A stretch of DNA of 64,000 nt from assembly GCA_030425925.1 (NCBI GenBank), contig JAUHZO010000005.1:186001-250000 (forward strand), in the 5' to 3' direction. The notes beneath the pieces are model-generated. The model made no database searches. It saw only the letters and a program-made list of their open reading frames with translations, and was not told where the DNA came from. Below, piece after piece: positions 34,951-43,485 of this stretch (position 1 is its first letter; every line of letters starts with the position of its first letter). This DNA comes from Alphaproteobacteria bacterium (lineage in GTDB: Bacteria; Pseudomonadota; Alphaproteobacteria; Rhodobacterales; Rhodobacteraceae). The position numbers were made by a program, and so were the translations under genes.

Positions 34951-36458
34951 GGCGGCAGCCCCAGGCCGCTGGAGTGCCGCGCGACAAAGGCAAGTTGTTC
35001 CGGCAACTGGAAGGGCTGCACGGCAAGATTGCCGGAGATCGTGTACTCCGGCAGCAGGCGCATGACCTTGTCCGCCAGGACCTTTGCCTCCTCCATGCGG
35101 CCCAGAAGGTGATAAGCGTTCATCAGCGGCAGGATCGAACTGGAGTAATCGGGGTTCTCGGCATAGCCCAGTTCGAGCGAGACCAGCCCCGCCTCGACCT
35201 GCCCGGACAGCACCTGGCAGATTCCCATGCCAGAGTGGTAATAGCCGGTGCTCGGGCCAAGCGGGTCATAGCGGATGGTGCGCTCAAAACAGTCGATGGC
35301 TTCGTCGTAAGCCCCGACATAGGCCAGCACCCAGCCCGCGCCCTGCAGGACAAGCCCCGAGTTCGGTGCCATGGCGCGGGCCTGCCGCACGGCCTGCGCG
35401 GCAGTGGTCTTGTCCGCGGCCAGATACCCGTATGTCGTGGCCGCGAAGGCCAGCGCGAGCGGATCATTGTTGTGATCGCTGAGCAGGCGGCGCGCCACCG
35501 GCTCGATCTCCTGCATGTTCTGTTGCCCGATATAGCGGCCGCCGCGCGCCAGCAGAAAAGCGCGGCATTTCCAGGCCTCGGCGAGGACATAGCCGGGATC
35601 CAGCGCGATGGCCTGATCCAGCAGATCCACGGCTGTGCGGAACGTGTCGGCCTTGGGCATCCGCAGGATCAGGCTGATTGCCTTCAGACACAGGTCATAG
35701 GCGTGCAGGCTGTCGGTTGGCGTGTCGCGGATGCGTCCCGCCTCGGCTTGGATCAGCGTGGGTTCGAGCGCGCCAGTGACTTCTTCGGTGATCTGGTCCT
35801 GAAGCGCGAATATCTCGGCCACGGGCCCGGTGAACTTCGCATTCCAGATGGTGTGGCTGGTGGCCGTCTCGACCAGTTGAACCGAGATGCGCAACGTGTC
35901 GCCGCCCTTCTGGATCGACCCTTCGAGCACATAGCGCACGCCCAGATCGGTGCCGACCTCGGCCAAGCTCACCGTCTTGCCCTTGTAAGCAAAGCTTGAC
36001 GTGGCGGCGATGACGAAGATGCCGCTGATGCGGGACAGGCTGCCGATCAGGTCCGTGACGATGCCATCCACAAGGTAGTCGTTGCCCGCGTCACCGGTCA
36101 GATTGGCGAAGGGCAAAACCGCGAGCGACGGCTTGGCCGGCAGCGGCGGTGCGGCGTGCCCTTCGGTCGTTGCGGTACCGACCGTATCGGACGCCGCGAA
36201 CTGGTAGCCGACGCCCGGTACCGTGGCGATCGCCTTGGGCCCCAGCGCCTTGCGCAAGGCACTGATCTGGACCGTGAGGTTGCCTTCCTCGACGGACAGA
36301 CCGCCCCAGACCTGTTCCAGCAATTCCCCCTTGCTGACCACGCGCCCGCTGTTGCGCGACAGGTGCAAGAGCACATCATAGGCGCGCGCGCCCAGCGCGA
36401 CGGGCCGGCCATCCAGGTGAACCTCGCGCGTTTCGGGGGAAAGCGTGATCCGGGTCAT
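34947..36458 (-). CDS. Winged-helix/TPR transcriptional regulator, tandem paralogue 2
   Basis: A 503-residue paralogue. Winged helix (about 5-92, VALGARAYDVLLHLSRNSG, NLTVQISALRKALG, IATVPGVGYQF), linker, alpha/beta domain from KPSLAVLPFANLTGDAGNDYLVDGIVTDLIGSLSRISG, then TPR repeats (VLAYVGAYDEAIDCFERTIRYDPLGPSTGYYHSGMG). The stop of paralogue 1 lies 3 bases upstream. The alpha/beta domain resembles the TolB-N/adenylate cyclase accessory domain often found between a DNA-binding or cyclase domain and TPRs; its ligand is unknown. Confidence 0.85.
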   Translation of the reverse strand: MTRITLSPETREVHLDGRPVALGARAYDVLLHLSRNSGRVVSKGELLEQVWGGLSVEEGNLTVQISALRKALGPKAIATVPGVGYQFAASDTVGTATTEGHAAPPLPAKPSLAVLPFANLTGDAGNDYLVDGIVTDLIGSLSRISGIFVIAATSSFAYKGKTVSLAEVGTDLGVRYVLEGSIQKGGDTLRISVQLVETATSHTIWNAKFTGPVAEIFALQDQITEEVTGALEPTLIQAEAGRIRDTPTDSLHAYDLCLKAISLILRMPKADTFRTAVDLLDQAIALDPGYVLAEAWKCRAFLLARGGRYIGQQNMQEIEPVARRLLSDHNNDPLALAFAATTYGYLAADKTTAAQAVRQARAMAPNSGLVLQGAGWVLAYVGAYDEAIDCFERTIRYDPLGPSTGYYHSGMGICQVLSGQVEAGLVSLELGYAENPDYSSSILPLMNAYHLLGRMEEAKVLADKVMRLLPEYTISGNLAVQPFQLPEQLAFVARHSSGLGLPP

Positions 36459-36461
36459 GGA

Positions 36462-37973
36462 TCAGCCCTCCGGGATGCCGCAAGCGCGTTGCGCGTCGCG
36501 GAACATTTGCAGGAAGGGAGGGTACTTGTAGGGCGTCGCCTCGAGGGTGCCGCGGACGGTGATGTTCGGATTGATGCGCAAAAGCTCTGCCGCCATGCGC
36601 TTTGAATCCTCCGTCCGCCCCAACAGCCAATACCCATTCAGCAGGATGTTGAGCGTCGATCCATAGGTCGGCGCCTCGTGGTAGGACAGTTCCACCAGCG
36701 CGACAGCCTCTTCAACCCGTCCCAACCCCATCAGGATCGGTCCCATGGCGCTGCGCACGAAACCGGTGTTGGGGTCGAGCGGGTTCAGACGCAAGGCGCG
36801 CTGGATGTCCTCGTAGCCTGCCTCGAACCGGCCCAGATAGGCGTGGATCCAGCCCGAAGAGCCCAGCACGGCAACCGAATTCGGGTTCACCGCCTTTGCG
36901 TTCTGGATCGCGCCCAGGGCCTGCTCGGCCCCGTGGTCGAGAAAGGCGATGCTGTGGGCCGCATAGGTCAGGACCAGCGCATCGCGCGTGCCGCTGTCAA
37001 GCAGCGCATAGGCGTCGGGCAGCACGGGTGCTGCGTCCGATATCGGGATAAAGCGCCCCCCGGCAGCGATCGTATAGGCATAGAACCGCATGGCGCGGGC
37101 CATGGCATAATCCGGGTCACGCGCCACCGCTTCGTGCAGAATTGCGATGGCCCGGCCGAGATGCTCGGGCTTGGAGGTGAAGCGCATCAGCGGCTCGGCC
37201 TGCAGGCACAGGTCATAGGCGTGCAGATCGTGCTGGGGTTTCTCGCGGGACCGCACCGCCTCGGCGGCGCGCAGGGTGGGTTCGATGGCGGCGGCGACGC
37301 TTTCGGTCAGCCGGTCCTGCAAGTCGAAGATTTCCTCCATCGTGCCACTGAACCGATCCGACCAGATGGCGCGGGCCGTCGCGGCCTCCACCAGTTGCAC
37401 CGAGATGCGCAGCGTCCCGCCGGCCTGCTGGATCGACCCCTCGAGCACGTAGCGCACACCCAGTTCGCGCCCGACATCGGCCAGTTGAACGGCACGGCCC
37501 TTGTAGGCAAAGCTGGACGTCGCGGCGATGGTGAACAGCCCGGATATCCGGGTCAGCGCGCCGATCAATTCCGTGGTGATGCCGTCGACCAGATAATCCT
37601 GCTCCGGCCGCCCGGTGAGGTTGGCAAAGGGCAGGACGGCAAGCGACGGCACCCCGGGCAAGGCCGGTCCGTCGTGGACCGCAGCCTCGCCCCCGCCCAG
37701 GGCGAGCTTGTACCCGACACCGGGCACTGTCGCGATGGCCTTTGCCCCCAGCAGCTTTCGCAATGCGCTGATCTGGACGGTAAGGTTGCCCTCTTCCACG
37801 GCCAGCCCGCCCCAGACGGTTTCCAGTAGCGCCTGTTTCGAAACGACCCGTCCGGAATGCGCTTCGAGATGGACCAGCACATCGAAGGCGCGCGCCCCAA
37901 GCGACACCTGTGTTCCATTGAGCCTCACTTCGCGGGCGGTCGCATCGATGTCCAGCGTGTTCATCGCGGGCAC
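36462..37973 (-). CDS. Winged-helix/TPR transcriptional regulator, tandem paralogue 1 (first in operon)
   Basis: A 503-residue paralogue and the first gene of the four. Winged helix (about 8-98, VSLGARAFDVLVHLEAHSG, NLTVQISALRKLLG, IATVPGVGYKLA), alpha/beta domain from VPSLAVLPFANLTGRPEQDYLVDGITTELIGALTRISG, and TPR repeats (IHAYLGRFEAGYEDIQRALRLNPLDP). GTG 37973 is preferred over ATG 37964 because a tggag ribosome site lies 6 bases before the GTG but 15 before the ATG. A candidate promoter and a perfect inverted repeat lie about 65-115 bases upstream. Confidence 0.85.
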   Translation of the reverse strand: MPAMNTLDIDATAREVRLNGTQVSLGARAFDVLVHLEAHSGRVVSKQALLETVWGGLAVEEGNLTVQISALRKLLGAKAIATVPGVGYKLALGGGEAAVHDGPALPGVPSLAVLPFANLTGRPEQDYLVDGITTELIGALTRISGLFTIAATSSFAYKGRAVQLADVGRELGVRYVLEGSIQQAGGTLRISVQLVEAATARAIWSDRFSGTMEEIFDLQDRLTESVAAAIEPTLRAAEAVRSREKPQHDLHAYDLCLQAEPLMRFTSKPEHLGRAIAILHEAVARDPDYAMARAMRFYAYTIAAGGRFIPISDAAPVLPDAYALLDSGTRDALVLTYAAHSIAFLDHGAEQALGAIQNAKAVNPNSVAVLGSSGWIHAYLGRFEAGYEDIQRALRLNPLDPNTGFVRSAMGPILMGLGRVEEAVALVELSYHEAPTYGSTLNILLNGYWLLGRTEDSKRMAAELLRINPNITVRGTLEATPYKYPPFLQMFRDAQRACGIPEG

Positions 37974-38038
37974 GTTTCGCTCCAGTCAGCACCGAAATTG
38001 GCGGGTGACGCCTCAGGTTGGGCCGGGAACGAAAAACG

Positions 38039-38090
38039 GTAACCGCGTGCCGGCCCTTTGCCTGTCAATCTAGCCATATGCAGCCTGCAT
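38039..38090 (-). promoter_or_regulatory. Candidate promoter and operator of the four-regulator operon
   Basis: On the minus strand TTGACA (38068-38063), an 18-base spacer and GGTTAC (38044-38039); the -35 is perfect, the -10 poor. The inverted repeat ATGCAG-C-CTGCAT at 38078-38090 sits 9 bases upstream of the -35, a fitting place for an activator or an autoregulator. Confidence 0.35.
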
Positions 38091-38193
38091 GGAACCCAGG
38101 AAACGATGGGGACCGCACGAACACATGACATGGGGCGCGCACACAGCCGTTCCGCCCCTTGCGACAGTCTTGCAGCCCGCAATCTGCCGTCGT

Positions 38194-38661
38194 TCACATC
38201 GCAAAGCCGAGGATGGCGGAGTGATGCTTGATCAGCGACAGCACCATGCTTGCCTCGGCACGTTCGGGGTCGATGGCAATGGCGCGCTCGAGCAACGTGT
38301 TGGCCGAGGCATAGGGCGAGCGCGACAGGGCTGTGATGATGTCGGCCGTGATCGCATCCGAGACGTAGTCCTGCCCGGGATTGTCCGACATGTTCTCGAA
38401 GGCGAGCACGGCGATCGAGGGCTTGTCAGGGCGCGGCGGCAGTTCCGCTGGCGGATCAGCGGCCGGCGCCGTCTCGATCTGGCGGCGCAGGTCCAGCTTT
38501 GTAGAGACACCGAGCTTGCGGCAGATCGTTGCGAGATGGGTTCGCACCGTCGAGGGGGCGAGGTTCAGGCAGTCGGTGAGTTGCTGATAGGTCGCGCCGC
38601 CGGCGAAGCCCCCGGCAATCTGGCGCTCGCGCGGACTGAGCGGGGCCCCGGCGCTGCTCAT
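38194..38661 (-). CDS. Truncated LuxR-type regulator with a remnant of the cyclase-accessory/TPR module
   Basis: A 155-residue protein. Residues about 8-65 are a LuxR helix-turn-helix (LSPRERQIAGGFAGGATYQQL, NLAPSTVRTHLATICRKLGVST). Then comes KPSIAVLAFENMSDNPGQDYVSDAITADIITALSRSP, the start of the same alpha/beta domain found in the four tandem regulators. It breaks off and continues as a single TPR-like piece (ANTLLERAIAIDPERAEAS) followed by an abrupt end. An intact homologue would be about 500 residues, so roughly 300 internal residues appear deleted. Its ATG overlaps the stop of the upstream broken GAF gene (ATGA). It may still bind DNA. Confidence 0.7.
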   Translation of the reverse strand: MSSAGAPLSPRERQIAGGFAGGATYQQLTDCLNLAPSTVRTHLATICRKLGVSTKLDLRRQIETAPAADPPAELPPRPDKPSIAVLAFENMSDNPGQDYVSDAITADIITALSRSPYASANTLLERAIAIDPERAEASMVLSLIKHHSAILGFAM

Positions 38662-39470
38662 GTCTGCGCGGCCTGCTGGCGCAAGGCGGCGATCATGCGC
38701 GCGTTGTCCAGCGCGATGACGCTCTGGTCGGCAAAGGTCTGGGCCAGCGCGGTGGCCTGTGCGTCGAAGGGGCGGACGCTCTGGCGTTAGATCGTGAAGG
38801 CACCCGCAAGCGCGTCGCCGGACATCATCGGGATCGCGACGAAGGATCGAGCGCCGCCAAGCACCGCGGTGGCATGGCGGAGCGGATCGTCGGTCTGGAA
38901 GATCTCTTCGGCCCGCACGTCGAAGATGTTCACGACGGCACGTCCTGTCGCCAGGCGGCCGAGACCGGTGCGGGGGCTGGCCGCAAAGACACCCTGGGCG
39001 TCGAGCCAGTCCCGGAACGGCTTGGGGATGCCCCGCGTATGGCTGGCCGCATACCGCCCGTGGCCATGATGCTCGAAAAGGATGCCGAACTCGGCCTCGC
39101 ACAGCTTGAGCGCAAAGCCGAGGATGGCTGCCATGACGGCGTCGGTATCGCCACGCGACCGGCTGATGATGCGCAGCACCTCGGCCAGCGCCTGCTCGCG
39201 GCGCAGCGAGTCCTCGAGGCTCAGCGCCAGTTCCGAGATGATGGCCGCATGATCCGTCTGCATCTCGGCAGAGGGCAACGCGCCGTCGAGCCGGGCATGC
39301 AGGTCGAGTTTCGAGGAGACCTCGAGCTTGCGGTAGATCGTGGCCAGATGGGTGCGTACCGTCGACGGGGCGATGCCCAGCCGGGCCGCAATCGCCTGAT
39401 AGGTGTCGCCCTGCGCATAGGCGCTGGCGATCTCGATCTCTCTGGGACTCAGGATTTCGTCAGGGGACAC
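38658..39470 (-). pseudogene. LuxR-GAF regulator interrupted by a nonsense codon
   Basis: The reading frame encodes a LuxR helix-turn-helix (LSPREIEIASAYAQGDTYQAI, GIAPSTVRTHLATIYRKLEVSS) followed by a GAF domain. An in-frame TAA at 38787-38789 stops it at AGAFTI. The same frame then continues without a gap as RQSVRPFDAQATALAQTFADQSVIALDN, the normal end of a GAF domain, to a TGA at 38658-38660 overlapping the next ATG. A TAC or TAT codon turned to TAA would explain it. The start is taken as GTG 39470 (aagga upstream); a TTG at 39533 is possible. The truncated product of about 227 residues lacks the last GAF strand and helix. Confidence 0.8.
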
Positions 39471-39651
39471 GGGGGCGGCACATCCTTGGGCAGGGCTTTT
39501 GCCGATCCTGCGGCAGCGGGCGGGATCGGGCAATCCTGCAGATGCTGTAGCAGAATACCGCAGGCATGGGCGCAGATTACTGCAGCTGACCGATATCGGC
39601 CTGCGCGGTCCGGGTTTACCCTGATCCCACCTTCAACAGGGAGATGGACCC

Positions 39652-40065
39652 ATGACACTTGAACAGACAGCGCGCGACTTCTTCGAAGCCTGCGAAACCG
39701 GCGGCGGCTGGAACGCCTGCAAGGGCCATTGCCATGACGGGGCGAGCTTTGCCTGTCAGGCGGACGCACTGGCCGACGTCACGACACTGGCCGACTATGC
39801 CGAATGGATGAAGGGCCTGCTGGGTCCGATCCCGGACGGGCGCTACGAGCTTACGGCGTTCGCGACGGATACGGAGCGGGCCACGGTGGTCGCCTCCGCT
39901 GTGTTCCACGGCACGCAGACCGGCGCAGGCGGGCCGGGCGAGCCGACCGGGAAAACGGTTGCCTCCGACTATGCCTATGTCATGCGCTTTGACGGCGACC
40001 GCATCGCGCACATGACCAAGATCTGGAACGACGCGCAGGCGCTGCGCCAGCTGGGCTGGGCGTGA
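39652..40065 (+). CDS. NTF2-like/SnoaL-type small protein
   Basis: A 137-residue alpha+beta protein with the NTF2-like pattern: LEQTARDFFEACETGGGWNACKGHCHDGASFAC, LADYAEWMKGLLGPIPDGRYEL, then long strands TVVASAVFHGTQTG and YAYVMRFDGDRIAHMTKIWND. Members bind or convert small hydrophobic ligands; the substrate here is unknown. The ribosome site is cagggagatggaccc. It is first in a three-gene operon with a GNAT acetyltransferase and an MFS transporter, each overlapping the next. Confidence 0.82.
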   Translation: MTLEQTARDFFEACETGGGWNACKGHCHDGASFACQADALADVTTLADYAEWMKGLLGPIPDGRYELTAFATDTERATVVASAVFHGTQTGAGGPGEPTGKTVASDYAYVMRFDGDRIAHMTKIWNDAQALRQLGWA

Positions 40066-40637
40066 TGACAACGCTTCGGTCTGCGATCACATCCGGCGTT
40101 GCAGTCCCCGGCGGCGTCCCCTCCGCCGACCGCATCAGCCCGGTGGCGGTGGCAACGGACCGGGACGCGCTCGATGCGCTGCTGCTGGAATACTACGGCG
40201 TGATCGTCGGCAAACTTGCAGCCGCCGGGGCACCCGGCGGCGACACGCCCGCTGGTCTCAAGGCCTCGTTCTGGCCCAACCTGCACTGGGTCCTGCCGCC
40301 GACCGGCCAGCTCCTGCTGGCGCATGGCGGGGCGAATCGGCTGGTGGGGTGCGCCACGCTGCAACCCGCCGGCCCGGACGCAGGGGAAGTCAAGCGCCTC
40401 TACTTCCGTCCCGAAGCCAATGGCAACGGGCGTGGACGCAGGCTGGTCACCGCGCAGATGGCGGCGGCGCTGTCGCGAGGCTGGCGCAGGGTTGTTGTCA
40501 ACATCCTCAAGAGCAACACCGGGAGCATCCGCATCTTCGAGGCCCTCGGCTTTCGCTACATCGACCGCTACCCGGACTGCGTCGATCCGGTCGAACTGGA
40601 TCCCTGGTTCGTCTACATGCAGCGTGATCTGCCATGA
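40065..40637 (+). CDS. GNAT-family N-acetyltransferase (copy A)
   Basis: A 190-residue acetyltransferase. The acetyl-CoA-binding core is AGEVKRLYFRPEANGNGRGRRLV (motif A), followed by VVNILKSNTGSIRIFEALGFRYIDRY (motif B). The upstream section FWPNLHWVLPPTGQLLLAHG is also found, in altered form, in the GNAT at 41916-42506, so the two are paralogues. The start is ATG 40065 or the GTG one codon earlier; both overlap the NTF2-like stop. The substrate is unknown. The MFS partner suggests modification and export of a small amine-bearing compound. Confidence 0.87.
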   Translation: MTTLRSAITSGVAVPGGVPSADRISPVAVATDRDALDALLLEYYGVIVGKLAAAGAPGGDTPAGLKASFWPNLHWVLPPTGQLLLAHGGANRLVGCATLQPAGPDAGEVKRLYFRPEANGNGRGRRLVTAQMAAALSRGWRRVVVNILKSNTGSIRIFEALGFRYIDRYPDCVDPVELDPWFVYMQRDLP

Positions 40638-41812
40638 TGCGGTGGCGGATGCTGGCGCTTCTGTTCGCCGACCGGGTCAGCCTTGGCCTGCAATTCCAGA
40701 CCATGGGCTCTGTCGGCGGCGACATCTCGGCGGCCTTCGGTCTCGACAATGCGCAGGTCGGAATGATGATCGGCCTGTTCATGGCGCCGGGTCTGTTCCT
40801 CGTCCTGCTGGCCGGCGTTCTGGGGCGTCTTGCGTCGGACCGGCTTCTGACGGGGGCCGGTCTGGTGGCGCTTGCCGTTGGCGGCCTCGTGTCTGCGATG
40901 GCGTTGTCGCCCGGCATCCTGGGCCTTGGGCGTGTCCTGGCCGGCATCGGATCGCTGCTGGCCATGCTCTACCTGTCGAAGATGGTGGTGGACTGGTTCG
41001 AAGGGCACGAGATCGCCACCGCAATGAGCATCTTTGTCATGAGCTGGCCCATCGGAATCGCGATGGGGCAGGTCGGGCATGTCTGGCTGGCCGGGCTCCA
41101 TGGCTGGCGCATCCCCTTTGCCGCCGCCTCTGCCTGGTGCGCCGTGTCGGGCCTCGCCGTCCTTGCGCTCTACCGCGCGCCGGAGGGCGTGCGCCCGGGT
41201 GCCGGTGGCGGGATCAGCGGGCTCTTGCCGCGCGAATGGGGATTGGTCGCCCTCGCGGGGACTGCCTGGGGCGCGTTCAACGCAGGCTATGTCGTCTATC
41301 TCAGCTTCGGGCCGCGCATGCTCGAGGCGCAGGGGATGGGCACGCTTGCGGCCGCCTCGGTGATCAGCGTCGGCAGCTGGCTGATGATCCTGTCCGGGGC
41401 GGTCTGCGGCCAGGTGGTCGACCGGTTCGGGCGGCGGGAGACGGTCCTGACCGTCTGCATGGCGGGCGCGGTTCTGGCCCTGATGTTGCTGAGCCGGCCC
41501 GGTGCGGGACTGCCGGCCAGCCTGCTTTTCGGTCTGGTGGGCATGGCCCCGGCGGGTGTCATCATGGCACTGGCCGGCCACGCCGTCGCGCCAGAGCGAC
41601 GCGCCTTTGGCATGGGGGTCTTCTTCACCTTCTATTACGTCATCATGACGGCCAGCCCGCCTTTCGCGGGATGGTTGTTCGACAGGACCGGCACGCCCGA
41701 CGGCGCGATCCTGTTCGGTGCGGTGCTCTTCGCCCTTGTCGTGCCGGTGGCGGTTCTCTTCGCAAGGCTCAAGACCAGGGCGATCGCCGTGCCCGCAAGG
41801 GAAAGTGCCTGA
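40634..41812 (+). CDS. MFS transporter
   Basis: A 392-residue membrane protein with about 12 hydrophobic segments. N-half features: GDISAAFGLDNAQVGMMIGLFMAPGLFLVLLAGVLGRLASDRL (an MFS motif-A-like loop GRLASDR between segments 2 and 3) and LGRVLAGIGSLLAMLY. The C half contains GQVVDRFGRRETVLTV, the matching loop. The family moves small molecules by proton or solute exchange; the substrate is not predictable. It overlaps the GNAT gene by ATGA. A small GC stem with tttt follows 79 bases after the stop. Confidence 0.9.
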   Translation: MMRWRMLALLFADRVSLGLQFQTMGSVGGDISAAFGLDNAQVGMMIGLFMAPGLFLVLLAGVLGRLASDRLLTGAGLVALAVGGLVSAMALSPGILGLGRVLAGIGSLLAMLYLSKMVVDWFEGHEIATAMSIFVMSWPIGIAMGQVGHVWLAGLHGWRIPFAAASAWCAVSGLAVLALYRAPEGVRPGAGGGISGLLPREWGLVALAGTAWGAFNAGYVVYLSFGPRMLEAQGMGTLAAASVISVGSWLMILSGAVCGQVVDRFGRRETVLTVCMAGAVLALMLLSRPGAGLPASLLFGLVGMAPAGVIMALAGHAVAPERRAFGMGVFFTFYYVIMTASPPFAGWLFDRTGTPDGAILFGAVLFALVVPVAVLFARLKTRAIAVPARESA

Positions 41813-41891
41813 TGCCGGTCCGCTCGACGGCGGTGATCCGCGACCGCACCGCGCCCCGACGAGATCGTCGCAGGTGCCGGCATGTCTGATG

Positions 41892-41916
41892 GCGCGCGGT
41901 CCAGGGCGCGCGTTTT
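41892..41916 (+). terminator. Probable terminator of the NTF2-GNAT-MFS operon
   Basis: A 6-bp GCGCGC stem (41892-41897 with 41906-41911), an eight-base loop and a GTTTT tail, at the boundary with the convergent GNAT gene. Confidence 0.5.
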
Positions 41917-42506
41917 CAGAGCGACATGCGGAAAAAGAGCATGTGTTGCACCAGTTCAGGTGAAGTCGCCGCCGTTCCGCCAACGCTGAACGGCGCGACG
42001 CGCGAGAAACCGATCCTGTCGTATAGGGCCGGCATCTCCGGGTTCGCGGCGAAGGTATCCGCCAGAAGTGTTCTGATGCCCATCGCCCGGGCATCCTTGA
42101 TGCGCGCCTCGGGGCGGACGTAGAGATGTTTCATCTCGCCCACGCCGGGCGAACCCGTTCTGAGGGCACCCGTGCCGACAAAGGCCCCCTGCGCACTCCA
42201 GGCCAGGTAGTAGCTGCCGTTTGGCGGAAGCACCTGGTCGAACTTTTTCCAGAAGCCGTTGACGTGCGGCATGATGTCGAAATCCGGCCCGCCCCCTGCA
42301 ACCATGCGATCGCGCATCAAGTGCGCATGTTCCATCAGAAGCGCGTTTGCGGCCTCGAACGGCACATCGGCGCGCGCGCTGTAGCGCTCCAACCGCACCG
42401 CTGGATAGTCAGGCTTGCGTCCCGTCATGCACGTATTCTCTGTTCCCAGTGCGATGGCAGGCAGGCTGCCCCTCTCACTGGGCATGCGCCGGTCGATACA
42501 ATCCAT
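41916..42506 (-). CDS. GNAT-family N-acetyltransferase (copy B)
   Basis: A 196-residue paralogue of the GNAT at 40065-40637. Shared blocks are FWKKFDQVLPPNGSYYLAW, GEMKHLYVRPEARIKDARAMGIRTLL (motif A) and ALYDRIGFSRV (motif B). Motif A lacks the usual RGxG glycines (KDARAMGIR instead), so acetyl-CoA binding may be altered. ATG 42506 is chosen for its gcaggag ribosome site, which adds 26 residues before MTGRKPDYP; the internal ATG 42428 has a poorer site. It is divergent from the LysR gene, 97 bases apart. Confidence 0.85.
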   Translation of the reverse strand: MDCIDRRMPSERGSLPAIALGTENTCMTGRKPDYPAVRLERYSARADVPFEAANALLMEHAHLMRDRMVAGGGPDFDIMPHVNGFWKKFDQVLPPNGSYYLAWSAQGAFVGTGALRTGSPGVGEMKHLYVRPEARIKDARAMGIRTLLADTFAANPEMPALYDRIGFSRVAPFSVGGTAATSPELVQHMLFFRMSL

Positions 42507-42603
42507 GGGGCCGCTCCTGCACCTTGTTTCATTGGTTTACAGCTAGCCAAAGGAGAGCCATGCCGCGAGCGACGGATTTTTTCCGGATGATAGCCAAACT
42601 ATC

Positions 42604-43485
42604 ATGTCAATCGACTGGCGCAGCATTTCCCCCCTTGCATCATTGCGCGCCTTTGATGCCACCGCCCGTCATGGCGGGTTCGCCGGTGCCGCGCGATCCC
42701 TGAACGTCACACATGCCGCCATCGCGCAACAGGTGCGGGCGCTGGAGGCTGATCTGGGCATGAGCCTTGCAGTGCGGCAGAAGCGCAACGTGGTGCTTAC
42801 CGAGGCGGGATTGCTGTTGGCACGGTCCCTTGGCGAAGGATTCGACACGATCGCCGGGGGCATTGCGCACCTGCGCGAGACCAATGCCCGCCGCGCCTTG
42901 CGTGTGACGACAACGCCATTCCTTACGGAACGTGTCATCATGCCGAAGCTGTCAGTGTTCTGGACCGCGCATCCCGGCGCGGAAATCTCGATTTCGCCCA
43001 AGCGGGAATACGCGGATGTTCTGGGCGAAGGCTTCGACCTTGCAGTGCGTGCACTTGTGCCGTCCCGGGCCCATGCGTCGGCGGAACCGGGACTGGACCA
43101 TGAAGCCATCAAGGAGGTCACCTTGGTCGGCATCGCATCCCCGACTCTCCTGGCCGACCGGGGTCCGGGGCCTGCCGATCTTCCCTGGCTTTGGCACGAA
43201 GGCACGGACGCCAAGCTCGAACTGATGCGCCGCTGTGGCCTGCCGGTCGGGCGGTTGCAGCAAGTCAAGATCGGAAGCGCGAATTTGCTGCTGGAGGCGG
43301 TGCGCCAAGGCATTGGGGCCACCATTTTCAACGAAACCATCGCGCGCAGTGAAATTGCGCAGGGCGGGATCGTCGAATTGCCGCTCCCCAAGGCTGCGGG
43401 CGTCGTCCATAGCGCACTCACGCCAAAGGGCCCAAAGCATCCCCTCGTCGCCGACTTCGTTCTATGGGCGCGCACGCTGCTCTGA
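42604..43485 (+). CDS. LysR-family transcriptional regulator (GcvA-like)
   Basis: A 293-residue regulator. The N-terminal winged HTH (about 6-65) reads LASLRAFDATARHGGFAGAARSLNVTHAAIAQQVRALEADLG. The substrate-binding domain (about 90-293) includes LRVTTTPFLTERVIMPKLSVFWTAHPGAEISISPKR and LLEAVRQGIGATIF. The layout and PLASLRAFDA start are typical of the GcvA/AmpR branch. Divergent placement suggests it controls the neighbouring GNAT gene. A TATCATCCGG/TAGTTTGATAG-like TnA dyad lies in the short promoter region. Confidence 0.92.
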   Translation: MSIDWRSISPLASLRAFDATARHGGFAGAARSLNVTHAAIAQQVRALEADLGMSLAVRQKRNVVLTEAGLLLARSLGEGFDTIAGGIAHLRETNARRALRVTTTPFLTERVIMPKLSVFWTAHPGAEISISPKREYADVLGEGFDLAVRALVPSRAHASAEPGLDHEAIKEVTLVGIASPTLLADRGPGPADLPWLWHEGTDAKLELMRRCGLPVGRLQQVKIGSANLLLEAVRQGIGATIFNETIARSEIAQGGIVELPLPKAAGVVHSALTPKGPKHPLVADFVLWARTLL

